Source: Paraglomus occultum (Eukaryota > Glomeromycota > Glomeromycetes > Paraglomerales > Paraglomeraceae). Taken from it: a stretch of DNA of 27,854 bases. The stretch is from assembly GCA_910592205.1 (NCBI GenBank), contig CAJVPJ010000343.1, forward strand, positions 1 through 27,854, given 5' to 3'. This document shows, in pieces, positions 1 through 10,700 of this stretch. Below the pieces are notes generated by a model that saw only the letters and a list, made by a program, of their open reading frames with translations, was not told where the DNA came from and made no database searches. Position numbers and translations under genes: made by a program. How positions within the stretch are numbered: position 1 is the stretch's first letter; the number at the start of each line of letters is the position of its first letter.

Positions 1-1
1 G

Positions 2-88
2 ACAGCAGCTTTGCGACAAGCACATCGAGCCGTTGAACAGCTAGTCTTACAACTACATCTAATCTTGTTTAAATTGACCAAACTTTGA
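2..88 (+). CDS. possible C-terminal tail of an upstream gene (partial)
   Basis: Frame 2 is open from the window edge for 28 codons and stops at TGA 86-88. The peptide (TAALRQAHRAVEQLVLQ...) is rich in Ala, Leu, Gln and Arg and could be an amphipathic helix. It is too short to assign to a family, and an open stretch of this length also arises by chance. The sequence 5' of the window would decide it. Confidence 0.25.
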   Translation, partial: TAALRQAHRAVEQLVLQLHLILFKLTKL

Positions 89-112
89 GCCGAAGGGACT
101 TTATTATTTTGA

Positions 113-470
113 CAGAATGCTTTGGGTTACAGAATGCGTTAAGTTAGTAATTGTCTTTCTATTTGTAGACAAATACAATTGTGAGCAAACATCGTCTGAT
201 CTGACATGTCATTGTGAAAGAATGCCTTCAGTTACAGAATACGTTAACGAATAGTCCTTCTATTGGTGCGGAGATGTAAATACATTTGTGAATAAACATC
301 GCCTGACATATCATTGTGAATATGCTTGAGTTACTGAAAACGTTAGTGGGAAGAACTGAAAAACGAGAATATTAAAATGGCTTTGAGTTACAAATACGTT
401 AGCGATTCCTTTGATTTGTGTGCCCGACTGACATTACCATTGCTTCGAGTTACTGAATACGTTGGTAAAA
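113..470 (+). repeat. degenerate tandem repeats, about 60-100 nt spacing
   Basis: A motif close to GCTTTGAGTTACAGAATACG recurs around 118, 225, 326, 380 and 440. Two longer blocks (about 165-245 and 270-345) also share ACAATTGTGA...AAACATCG.CTGA..TGTCATTGTGAA. Copies differ by substitutions and small indels, so the array is old. No coding role is seen; the 68-residue open frame at 377-583 runs through repeat units and is not called as a gene. Confidence 0.6.
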
Positions 471-550
471 TTTTCCCATTCGTGGATGATATTCAAGACT
501 TAACAGCTAAATTTGCTGACAGATCGTGTGAAATTAACAACTCTGCCACG

Positions 551-885
551 AACTGCGGTCTGCAATCATTTTCTGCAGTCTGAGACCAGACCGACAAGAC
601 CGTGAGACTGCGGTCTGGGATCATTTTTGCTGCAGTCTGAGACCGGATCGACAAGACCGTGAGACTGTGGTCTGGGATCATTTTTGCTGCAGTCTGAGAC
701 CGGATCGACAAGACCGTGAGACTGCGGTCTAGGGTCATTTTTGCTGCAGTCTGAGACCGGATCGACAAGACCGTGAGACTGCGGTCTGGGATCATTTTCG
801 CTGAGTCTGAGACTGGATCGACAAGACCGTTTTCGCTGCAGTCTGAGACCGGATCAACAAGACCGATCCGGTCCTTGTTTGGCGC
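551..885 (+). repeat. 57-bp minisatellite, about 5.5 units
   Basis: The unit starting TGCAGTCTGAGACCGGATCG begins at 574, 631, 688 and 745, exactly 57 nt apart, with a degenerate unit near 802 and a truncated one near 837. Each unit contains the inverted pair GCAGTCT...AGACTGC and the pair AGACCG...CGGTCT, so single strands could fold unit by unit. The array ends in a near-palindrome at about 861-885 around ACCGATCCGGT. Because 57 is divisible by 3, the array stays open on the minus strand as a 19-residue repeat, which I regard as an artefact. Confidence 0.9.
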
Positions 886-888
886 AGA

Positions 889-2014
889 TCATTCATTGTG
901 TTGACTTATCCGTTTGTGGCAAGCATGGAATAATATGCTTATTAATATTCGATTGAGCGCAGCATTGGGATGGGATGAGAGATTATAAAAAGAGATGCGA
1001 CACGTAGCAAAACTTGTGCGCTCCACGTTCGTTTCGTTTCTGCTCAATGCATAGAAAAAAAGGGTAGAATAGCATGGAATTGAATAGCTATACAATTCAT
1101 TTAATAAGTAAACGTAGTCTATAGCATAATATATATAATCGGGCCCGTAGGATACTGCATGAGACTAACCGAATACAGGAATAAAGGGACTATCAACGGA
1201 ATGAAGTGACGACGTCGAAATAGTATGAAAAAAAATGCCACATAACTCGAAGAAGTGACGACGCCGAAATAGTAATAGTGTTAATATTAAATGATTTAAC
1301 GTAGTAATCTAAGCCGTGACCTACTGTATATGCCGTTTACTGGTGCTTGATATTTGTAATAATGTAGAAGACACAAAGAATCTCATACAAACTACTGTCT
1401 GTGATGTATGAATACAATTTTAAATTTGCGCAGAAAACTAATAATTTAATTTACTGCGCTTTCAACAAAAACTAAACATTTGAGTCAAGTATATCTGAAT
1501 GGTTAATCTGTCTAAGTATTATTGTATATAACTCTAAACTTCCAAACAACAGCCGACGAATCCACACATCAAAATATTTGATGTCGAGCTTGAAATTAAT
1601 CCCATGCCAGTAAAAATGTAACCTTACAATCTCTGTATAAATTTCGATACGATAAAATTTAATCCAAAAAGTTTTTGCAAATTGCGTTAGTATTTGGTTG
1701 CGGATAGTCTCTCTGATAATTTTTGTGATTAGAAATACATCATGCAGGATTACATCTGATTGAGAACAAAATCCGTAAGTAAAATAACAATGTCGATAAT
1801 AATGATCGAGAATTCTAATAATAGATAATAAATTGTAACAAATTTCATTTAGGCATTATCCCTGATGCTCATGTTGAATACTTAATAAGGTAATAATACG
1901 GTTCTTATCGTTTCATACAAAATGCTTATACTAGAATCCAAATAAGCAAATTCAACTATAACGTAAACGTCTGAGTTGACAATTTTAGTTATATTTATGG
2001 CTATGCCGTCACTG
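889..2014. other. intergenic, no gene recognised
   Basis: AT-rich spacer with stops in all frames at short intervals. The only structure noted is a 23-nt direct repeat starting GAAGTGACGACG at 1203 and 1252, with one mismatch between copies. Confidence 0.6.
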
Positions 2015-2113
2015 GTGCACAGTGAAACTCGATAAGTCGGCCGCATAACATCTATTGTTTAAGTACTTGATAATATAAATTATGCGACCGACTTATTGAG
2101 TTTCACCGTGTAC
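2015..2113. mobile_element. foldback MITE-like element, 99 bp
   Basis: The arms 2015-2048 and 2080-2113 are inverted copies of 34 nt with four mismatches around a 31-nt loop; the left arm begins GTGCACAGTGAAACTCGATA. The AGTGAAACTCGATAAGTCGG-type end resembles termini of pogo/Tigger-like DNA transposons, but that superfamily call comes only from remembered terminal motifs. No clear target-site duplication was identified. It is non-autonomous: there is no room for a gene. Confidence 0.65.
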
Positions 2114-2241
2114 ATGGAATACTGCATATGCGGGCAAAGTTGGAAAGACCTCACTATTTTCAGAACATTCGTACATTAGTTAAAAAAATTACGTATTGCG
2201 TACGTTGTCCGGTCTAATCTTTCTATCTTGATAATGATTAT

Positions 2242-3305
2242 ATGTTAATGTTTACTATTCAATATGCACTCACGATAATATATAAGACTGACAATTTTAA
2301 CGTAAAAATTCTCATGGATTTTCTACAAAACCCGGTCCCACTTTACATTTTGGGAGTAATCCCGGCATTACTTATTATCTCTGACAGTCCATTTTCAACC
2401 CTCCCTTCAAAAATTTGGTACACGTTAGTGTGCCTTTCCTCTCCATTTACACCCCCTATTTACTACATTGCAGTTGGCAGCCGAGAAGACGAATTTATCT
2501 TGGACAAGTGCTGTTATTGGCTACCCGCTGATAACTTTAAATATGTTCGACAAAATGCGCGTAATGACGAACTTGAACAACAGCCTAGACCTGAGCGTAT
2601 TTGGCCGTTCGCTCATGAGAATAAACGCCCTAACCTCAACATTATTCCGAATATTAAGACACGTCTCAAAGAATGCGTGGCGTGGCTAACATCTCATTTT
2701 ACGAACGTTATTTAATAGCCATCTCAATCTATTTTGTTCTTGTCGGCATTATTGTTGGAATTTACAGAGCTGTCAGCCAATGCCAAGAACAAAATTGGCC
2801 GGCAATACCATTACTTTATGTTGGACTTTGCCCGCTTTAGTAATTAGATTCTCAGAGGAAAAGCGATGGTTAGGGATTTTGGAAACGCACTAAAAGGGTT
2901 ACCACGGATTCCTTTAAACGATGTTGACGGCGATAATAATAATCCCCAACGAGATGTTCGAGAAAATATTTTGGCTATATTGCTTTTAAGCATTGGCTAG
3001 TCGTAATATTTACATATTATACAAAGCCTAAAGGCTTTGGTTGCCGATCAATTGGGTTAGCATTAACGTTAATCGCAGAAATTTGGAGCCTGAATAGTAC
3101 GCTGAGTTTTTGGTACTATTATGTGTGCAATAACCCACCACCTGGGGTAAATTCCGATGGCCCCTATCTTTTGCTGTGTACAAGTGATATGGTTGTGAGT
3201 GGTTTATTTATTTTTTTGGCGTAATTAGTATTAACGCTTCATGGTGGCCGGATGTTTTCGGAATTTTCTGCAAAGTTTCGTGCTTGGATAGCGTATAATT
3301 ATTGA
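2242..3305 (+). pseudogene. frameshifted relic of a multi-pass membrane-protein gene
   Basis: Protein-like sequence continues over about 1 kb but hops frame. The 2242-2715 frame gives a hydrophobic segment (PVPLYILGVIPALLIISDS) and a polar part. The next frame, from about 2670 to its stop at 2838, gives another membrane-like segment (YLIAISIYFVLVGIIVGIYR). Further frames carry through about 2893 and 2998. From about 2944 one frame gives two more hydrophobic stretches (WLVVIFTYY; LFIFLA), hits an in-frame TAA at 3222 and then stays open to 3303. No GT-AG introns convincingly bridge the shifts, so decay is favoured over a spliced gene. The family is not recognised. Confidence 0.5.
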
Positions 3306-3841
3306 GCTGGACTCATAAATATAAAATTTTTGTATTTATTTGTGTCGTATGATGTCAAAATTTTTATTGCAATTATTAAATAAAATTATATAAAAAATAT
3401 GCAAATTAACTATTATTTGTGTGTTGATAAGCAAACGTGACGTGCGGAATATGTAGGTTTTAATAAACTAAACATTAATTTGTACAGGGTGCATACGCTT
3501 TATAAGAATTTTTTAATAAAAAATATTTATAGCTTTCAATATTAAAATTTTACGTTTATTTATAAGTACAACAAAACAGAAGACAAGTTTGAGCATATAA
3601 ACATATGGTTTAAAACGTTTATTTTCTGACTAATCTACGCAATAGCCTAATAACTAAGTTATCTCCAATTACTGCAAATAGACCGTCTGTAATAATCATT
3701 ATAGAGTGTAAACACCCATACTCCTTAATTGGTTAGAACCGCGTATTGAAAAAGCACACGCAAGTGCAATATTGATGCCTTACAGTTTCTGATTATTTGC
3801 ACAGTATCAATTCTATTGATAGCGTTTTGATTTGTTTATAG
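3306..3841. other. intergenic, nothing recognised
   Basis: Very AT-rich sequence with no open frame of note, no repeat and no RNA gene that I could see. Confidence 0.5.
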
Positions 3842-4161
3842 TACCGTAAACTCTCATGAATAAGAGCCCACCATGAATAAGGGCCCCCCTATATAAAAGT
3901 GGCGATCATGTGATAAGATCTGTAATGGTTTGAAAACGGTTAACCCCCCTACCCCCCTCATCACCCACTTTATTATCAACCAATAACGCCATATATGATA
4001 TATGCAGCTCATGATTATGTAATAAACGAAAATAACGCGGGCAACTGTTACGTGACGATGGGTGGCTTAAAAACAATGCAAAATGATCTACAACCAACCC
4101 ATCCATGAATAAGCCCCCTTATATGATGAAGGGGGGCCCTTATTCATGAGAGTTTACGGTA
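3842..4161. mobile_element. TA-flanked inverted-repeat element (MITE), 316 bp
   Basis: The element 3844-4159 starts CCGTAAACTCTCATGAATAA and ends with its inverted copy, bounded on both sides by TA (3842-3843 and 4160-4161), as expected for a TA target duplication of Tc1/mariner/pogo-type elements. The GAATAAG-GGGCCCC segment is repeated inside each end (near 3873-3892 and 4105-4145), giving nested arms. The interior holds no transposase; an open frame on the minus strand (3906-4106) is composition-driven and not called. Confidence 0.75.
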
Positions 4162-5801
4162 ATAGTAATAGTATTCCAACCACAATCCGTGAATGTGCGT
4201 TGATCTACTTTGTTGCGCAAAACTCTAATCTTGTCAAGTAAGCAGGTATCCGTTACATTATTTATCATGTAGCACCATTGTTTTGCTACTATACTGCCCG
4301 TTTTCGCCTTACGTAGGTAAAACGGGTCTCCTGACTTACACCCGGCGTATACAGCAAATCCGTAGGGTACAAGTCAAATTGGTACGCTCCACGATTAATA
4401 CATTAATATGGAGGCTAAACTTATAGTTGAATATTGAAGATAAATACTTAGGTCAACGGTATATTTTGTTCCACTAACTGTAGTTAGAGTATCATATTGT
4501 TAAACCAGAGAGATAATTTTAAGCCATCTTACCATATTTTTCATAAATATGTTTGTTTGACACGGCGTACGTGTATTATAATATAGAAAACTATTCTATT
4601 GCAAGGATTATGAGATCTAATTGAAGGGTTCGGCTGAAGATAATCTTGTGGTTGAAAGATATCGTTTATCTATCATCTAAGCTGACAAAAAATTTAGCCG
4701 AGTAATATTAAGTGACAAGAATTAATGCCACATTAAGCGACGATGTGACACTGTTTGCTCGATTAGTCCAAATCTCTTGTCACTTTTCTACTTAGTTATA
4801 ATCGATTGCCTAATATGTCCATTTCTTCTGTCGTTGGCACATTCCGCAGCTACTAACTGAGATTTCAGAATGCTGCATGCAGCCTTCGTAGATTGCTTGT
4901 ATATATCATTATCTATTGTAAGACCACTCGGTCGATCGAGACAAAGTATTACGATCAACCTTTCCGTTATACCGAATAAATGCTTTAAGAATATATCGGG
5001 ATTATTGAAGAAAAAAATTGTAATTTCAAAGTAAACGGATACTCGTTTATTGGTAAGATAAGGAATAAAATATAAGAATGTCAGATGTCTTCAATAAATA
5101 ATAAATTCTGTGTTTTATGTTAATATTATCAGCAGGCATATCCCAGAGATTAGTAGTATATTTAGGATAATTTGTGGCTTTCAGCAAGAAATCATATTAA
5201 TATTATAAAGGAGGAGTGGCAAACATTCCAAATAATATTATAATTGATTTTGTAAACTCAATGTCTGGTCATTGTCAAAGTATTATTAGTCGAGAAAAAC
5301 GGAGAAAAAATTAATTATTAATCTGTTATTAATAAAATCTGTGAGTTTAAGTTTCCAGCTTCAAACAAACTATTTCAAATTGCTTAATACTCTTTAATAC
5401 ATGGAGACTTGGGTGTCATACTCCTTTTCTGTTGATGTTATGAGGACATTGTGTAAAGATTAGTGGGATGTGTTTATTATTACCTTAACGCTTATACATC
5501 CTGATTCTTGGAAGTGTTTATATTTACTCATGATGTAACTTTATCCAATACTGTTGTACTGTGTAATAGTTGCTACAATATAATAAATGTTTAGGCCATG
5601 ATGTGACATGATAATGGCGACTGTGTAGAGGGATTTTATATATAGACTTCATGCCATAGTTCGGGTAACTGTGACTGTAATAGTAATATAAATAGGAAGT
5701 CGACTGTATTACTTTTATGGTCGTACAGCATATGATCACAATTCAATGTGATATATCGATGATCGGCAATTGAGCAAAATCCTGTTCCACTTAGGTCTAT
5801 A
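4162..5801. other. intergenic with two small inverted repeats
   Basis: No gene was recognised. CCCGTTTT (4297-4304) pairs with AAAACGGG (4319-4326) as a compact hairpin. AAGTGACAAGA (4710-4720) has a perfect inverted copy TCTTGTCACTT at 4775-4785, perhaps the ends of a small decayed element. The last ~200 nt should contain the bL27m promoter, but no clear TATA box or other motif stands out. Confidence 0.5.
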
Positions 5802-6553
5802 ATGACAATGTCTGTTCTCCAACCTTTTATTCGTACGCGGACGGTATCTTTTCCGGGATTGCTTCCAATATTCACGACGGCTCTTATAAGCTCTCCCACA
5901 GTTCAGCTAACACAGAGACGCTGGGCATCAAAGAAGGGAGGTGGTTCGTCGAAAAGTAAGACAAATCCGAGTGGGAAGAGATTAGGCGTGAAGCGGTTTG
6001 CTGGTAGGTTTGGCTGCGAATTTGTGCAAATACGGCATCAATTAGACATTTGACAACACTTAATCGTTAATATTGATTCAAGCATGACTGCTGTTGTGTT
6101 GTTTGTTTACAGGGGAGGAAGTGTCGGCTGGCCAAATCTTGGTTCGCCAGAAAGGAACACAGTTTCATCCTGGAGATCATGTGAGTTTATTTAATCGAAT
6201 GTTCACTAAATTCCGCAAAGACACTAATTTAAACCGATTCGTTTCGATACAAGGTTGGTGTTGGGCGTGATTTCACACTGTTTGCATTGGAACCAGGGTA
6301 TGTCCAATTCTACCGTGATCCAGGGAAAGACGGACGACGATATGTGGGCATTGTATTCAATCGTAATGATAGACTTCCACGCGACCCAACCGAGCCACGA
6401 TCTCGACGATTTGGACTAATCGACGTAGCAGCATTCAAAGACGAACAAGACAGGTTACGACAACAGGCAATAATTGCACGGGAGGAAAAAGAACAATTGA
6501 AACGACAACAACAACAGCAACAACAATATCATCACCATAATAGAATAGCGTAG
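5802..6553 (+). CDS. mrpl27: mitochondrial large-subunit ribosomal protein bL27m
   Basis: Structural protein of the mitochondrial large ribosomal subunit, near the peptidyl-transferase centre. Exons are 5802-6003, 6113-6180 and 6254-6553 (GTAGGT...CAG and GTGAGT...AAG introns; phases 1 and 0), giving 189 residues. Residues 1-41 are basic and hydroxylated with no acidic residue, as in a mitochondrial targeting peptide. The bL27 core follows from residue 42: KKGGGSSKSK, KRLGVKRFAG, LVRQKGTQFHPG and VGVGRDFTLFA are the family hallmarks. The C-terminus extends well past the bacterial length and ends in a charged helix, a run of seven Gln and a His cluster. A second ATG at 5808 could also serve as start. 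It converges on GET5. Confidence 0.95.
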
Positions 6554-6585
6554 ATTTAAATACTGCTCAAATAGACTTGTCAAAT

Positions 6586-6599
6586 TTTATTATAATAAA
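6586..6599. terminator. shared bidirectional polyadenylation signal
   Basis: The perfect palindrome TTTATTATAATAAA contains AATAAA on the plus strand (6594-6599, 41 nt past the bL27m stop) and AATAAA on the minus strand (6591-6586, 30 nt past the GET5 stop). It lies inside the 67-nt gap between the two convergent stop codons, so both genes probably use it. Confidence 0.7.
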
Positions 6600-6620
6600 G
6601 AATTAATATGCCACCCACGT

Positions 6621-7403
6621 TCATTCATTAACCAATTCTTTAGACCCTTTTTTGAATACATTATACACACGTTCGACATCGTCACTATTAGGAAACTGCT
6701 CTCCCAAGAATGCATGCAACGAATTCCAAAATGCATCACTTTTCATCTTATCCAAGCTTGACTTGTTTGATCCATTTTCTCTCTCCGGTGTTACATCAAC
6801 TGACTGAGCATTACTCTTTACAACAAGATGAATAACATTCGCATCGCCAACATCATACTCGTACAGTGGTTTTGTATCGTGTAGAGCTTTACCCTTGAGA
6901 ATTAGACGTTGGTTGGCAGGACTAACGGAAGAGAGTGGGTGGAGTTTTTCTTTTAATTCTAACACAGTTGAAGAAGAAGGCATATCGATTGTGTAGATTT
7001 GCCCGCCTTTCAGACGTTTTACTTTGACCTGGATTTGTCGGCCTGCATCTAATTTCGAAGGGATGATCAATATGCTTATTTAAAATTGAATACTCTTCCT
7101 GCATATAAATTTTTGCCCTATCTCAAAACTTTTATCCCTTGTTCATACCTTGCAAAGTCTCTTGCTGTTTTGCTTTCTCAGCAGTCTTTGGTCTTGGCAC
7201 TGACGGAGTCTAAAAGCACGAACCCTGTATTACAACTTTTTTGCTGTTATACGCTACTAACATGCTCAAGTAACAACTACCTTTGAAGCTGCCCTTGACT
7301 TTGTCCAGGTTGGAGGAACGAAATCAGCATGATATCTTACGGGGAGAGAGCTAAGCGATGCAAGATAGTTCGTGGCAAAGGAAGTCTCATCGACAAGGCT
7401 CAT
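6621..7403 (-). CDS. GET5: Get5/Mdy2 homologue, ubiquitin-like factor of the GET pathway
   Basis: Cytosolic component of the Get4-Get5 complex, which passes tail-anchored proteins from Sgt2 to Get3 for ER insertion. Exons (minus) are 7403-7281, 7209-7149 and 7048-6621; phases 0 and 1 close to 203 residues, near the 212 of yeast Mdy2. Residues 1-41 (ETSFATNYLASLSSLP...PTWTK) match the fungal Get4-binding segment. A short Lys/Gln/Pro linker leads to the ubiquitin-like fold (about 67-139, with QRLILKGKALHD at the usual position). The C-terminal helical dimerisation-type segment lies at about 166-203. There is no C-terminal Gly-Gly, as expected for a non-conjugated ubiquitin-like protein. The Met at 7403 is chosen because homology begins right after it; the frame is open further upstream. 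BLM10 ends 359 nt upstream on the same strand. Confidence 0.9.
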
Positions 7404-7708
7404 TTTTGAGCAAAGAAAAGAATTTAAGATGCTATTTTTGCCACATGTCATGTATTCGTGCCGCAGTCGAGTTCTTGGATGATTCGACCATATTGCCATA
7501 TTTGTCATGTCATCCTGCTGTGAAGTCAAGTAGGAAAGAGCGCTGACATAAAAATTGTTTGTTATATTATACTGGCAGGCGGACAGCTTACGCGTAAGCA
7601 AGCATATACTTACGAATCGTTGCATAAATTTCCTTGCGATACAAGTCTCTTAAATTCAACGCACAATAATCATTACGCCTTTCTTACACAGATGCAAATA
7701 TGAATTAC

Positions 7709-7714
7709 TTTATT
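7709..7714 (-). terminator. AATAAA poly(A) signal of BLM10
   Basis: AATAAA read on the minus strand about 50 nt past the BLM10 stop codon (7765-7763). The rest of the 7404-7762 spacer shows nothing else; it must contain the GET5 promoter. Confidence 0.5.
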
Positions 7715-7762
7715 TCTTGACTAATAGATAGAAAATCTATGCAACAAATGTATCTAAATAAG

Positions 7763-10700
7763 TTAAGCATAATAAGAAGGTGAAATAAGCAAATCAGAAA
7801 GAATGGACAATTGATTATCCGTAAACTGTTTCTTGTCTTCATGCCAAGTATCTTGATGTGTTCTTCGGAAATCAGCAAACGTTTTCTTCACCGTTGTCTA
7901 TTAATGTATACAAATTGTCATCGTACACATTGTTGAGCCTCTCATTCCTTGTACACACACCACCACCCCTCTGTCTATCTCTTACCTGAATCGGCGCAGG
8001 ATCAGATATACATCCTGCCAACTTTACGAGCACGTCAGGCATCCATTTTGGTATTTCATACGGGAATGCATCAACGAGACAAGACAGTCCCAAAACTGCT
8101 GCATGACGTTTAAGAACTGCCTCTGCGAACCCAGGAACAATGACGGCGTTCAGGGGTTTGTTGGTTCTCTTGCGAGATGGGATTTTTACGTTTATGAGTT
8201 CGGTGAAACGTTGCTAAAATTATAAAAAGTGAGTTGTCATATAGAAAATCTTATACTTGTCAAGTTCGTAAGGTGTATGTACATACCTCCAAAGTCGTAA
8301 TTGCGTCTCTTTGTGAGCATCGAATAAGACCAGCAAGTGTCACAGCAGCCAACTGACGAACCTATCGAGACAAAACGAGTCTGTTACAAAAAGCTCAACT
8401 TGCGGCAACAAGCTCTGCATATACGAACCTCAATCTGCATATCCATCAACATTCCACTGACAACATCCATAACCTTGATCATCTCCGCCTTGGTTAGCGT
8501 GAACAAGTGTTTAAAATAGAATACCTGTATCACTGGCAGAGCTTTAACTCTCACATGCCAGCTGGGCGATTCTGTCAAGATTTCCACAAATTTATCAATC
8601 ATCTGGTGGACTATAGCTGTCGGATAGGTAAAAGAAGCTATTTGATTGAGAACATGTGTAGCCATATTTTGGAGATCTTGGTCATCGTTGATATCTTGCA
8701 TTTGAAAGATTTCCGGTAACAGGGGAACGATAAACGGATATGTGCCCGTGGCCTGAAAACCACATAAGGATTCGTAAAGCCAGGCGAGAACTAGAAAGAA
8801 GAAAAAGGCGGAAATTATAAAATGAATAACAGGTTTTGAAAATACATTGGGCGGTTCTCAGAAACATATGCATCTTATTCTTCGGGGTCAAATATGTAAA
8901 AAAAAAAAGTCTTACCCGTTTTCGAAGCATTTCCGTATTCTGAAGATCCCGTGGCAGTCGGAGTCTTGATTGCTCTCCATTCAGCCAGAGCCTTCACCAA
9001 GTTATCGAGAATCTCTTCGACTCTTGCGTTACATGTTGTAGGCACGTATCCTACCCCCCCAGATACTTCCCGATGACTCTTTAACAACGTCTCCAAATCC
9101 CCATATGATGGATACCATTGTATTTGCAACAATAAATTAATATTAGCTGCCATAACATCTCTCACTTGTTTATAAGGATGTCGTACGTTAGCTGTGAATA
9201 TTTCTACTAGAGACATCGATTGAGGCGTTATACGCCATGAAAAAGAATTAATTACAGTGTTTATGAAATATAATTTTTTGGCTTCGTTGAATGATGCATG
9301 CGAAGTCGGATCAAAATGAGATTGAAGGACGAGCTCGATAAGAGGATATACTCTGCGTGGGTCTCGGTTACGCTGTGCGGTCCAAAAAGAAACAGAAATT
9401 ATAACTACAAAAACATTGAGAAAAAGTATACAGCTCATAACGGTTCTACTTACAAGACAGTACCCAAGAAACTTATCCCAGTATATCAGCGAATCCGGTG
9501 TAATAGCGTTAAAGGTCTTATCCAATAAAGGAATCAACCACGCCCACAATGCGTCCAATTTTTCTACTTCCCAATGCTTGCTCCCTCTAACTAACCCAGC
9601 CAACATCTCAGCTGCAGCCCGCTGCTTGTTCTTCTCTTCAGAAGCGCTGCACAATGCATTTACTTCTGGTTTGAGCATATCAAGCGCCTGATCGTCGTAT
9701 ATTTGGAATATACTCTTAAATAAATTTGCATTAACAGTCGAGAAAACGTCGTCTTTGTCACGGGCCAATTCTTGCGACATGTATACGGACAACGAGTTCC
9801 AGAATTTTGCAGATGTAAAGTGCGTTAGCATAGAAGAATAGGTTGCAGAAGACTCGGCATCGATCGGGAATAGGGTAATTGATGACGTGCGTGGGATATA
9901 GCCTGTAAAGGAAGTTGGCCAGAGCAGCCAACCAATGCTGTTCTTTTCTTGAAATACACTTGTAGATGGAAAAAGTGAAAGTCAGTTAAACGATGGTTGA
10001 ATAGTCAATAATCGGATAGTTTGTGGTTAATATAGACAGCGTATATTAATCAACAACTAACCATCAAACAATCACGAAATCAATACAAACATGTTTTCAG
10101 TTTTACTCTTTGCAATAGAGCTCAACCCTGTTGTCAAATAATCAGTAACATATCCATTTGGCAAGGGTCTAGGAGTTGTGACCATTTTTTTCAATGGATG
10201 TTTTCTATCGTTGAGTGGTAATAGTTCTATTTCGCCTTGGTGATATGCTCGTTGCTTCATGTAAAGAAGTATTTTCGTCGTAGCTATTATCGCTATACGT
10301 CGTAGGGAGGGAAGCTCGGATACTAGACTCTTGACTACAAAGTCTGCTAACTCCGGTTTCACTCCTGCCTCAGGACGAATAAGCACATCCAAAAAGTTGG
10401 TGACCATCAGAGTAAAGCGCCAGTGAAGTGTGTTTGAGTTTACTAATTCAAGAAGAGCTCCCACCTAGTGAATGTAAAAACAACAGTGTTATTCGATGAG
10501 TGCGCCATGATGATCCAACAGCAATAAATTCAATACTGCATATGGCATGCACTCAGTATCTTTTAAAAGTTACCAATTCAAAATAATTCTTCTTTTGCAA
10601 TGTCATTTTACGCTCCACTTTCTCCTGGATATCCCTGTAACGATTCTCGTTTATAGTCACTGATGACGTTTTTAATAACGTGTCTATTGCGTTGTTTAAC

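Noticed and set aside
493-795. 100-residue minus-strand frame with a 19-residue repeat
   Set aside because: It is only the 57-bp minisatellite read in frame; 57 is a multiple of three, so openness follows from the repeat.
551-885. CRISPR-like array
   Set aside because: Units are directly adjacent with no variable spacers, and the genome is eukaryotic.
5524-5899. Minus-strand frames overlapping the start of bL27m
   Set aside because: They are antisense to a confidently spliced gene and show no family features.
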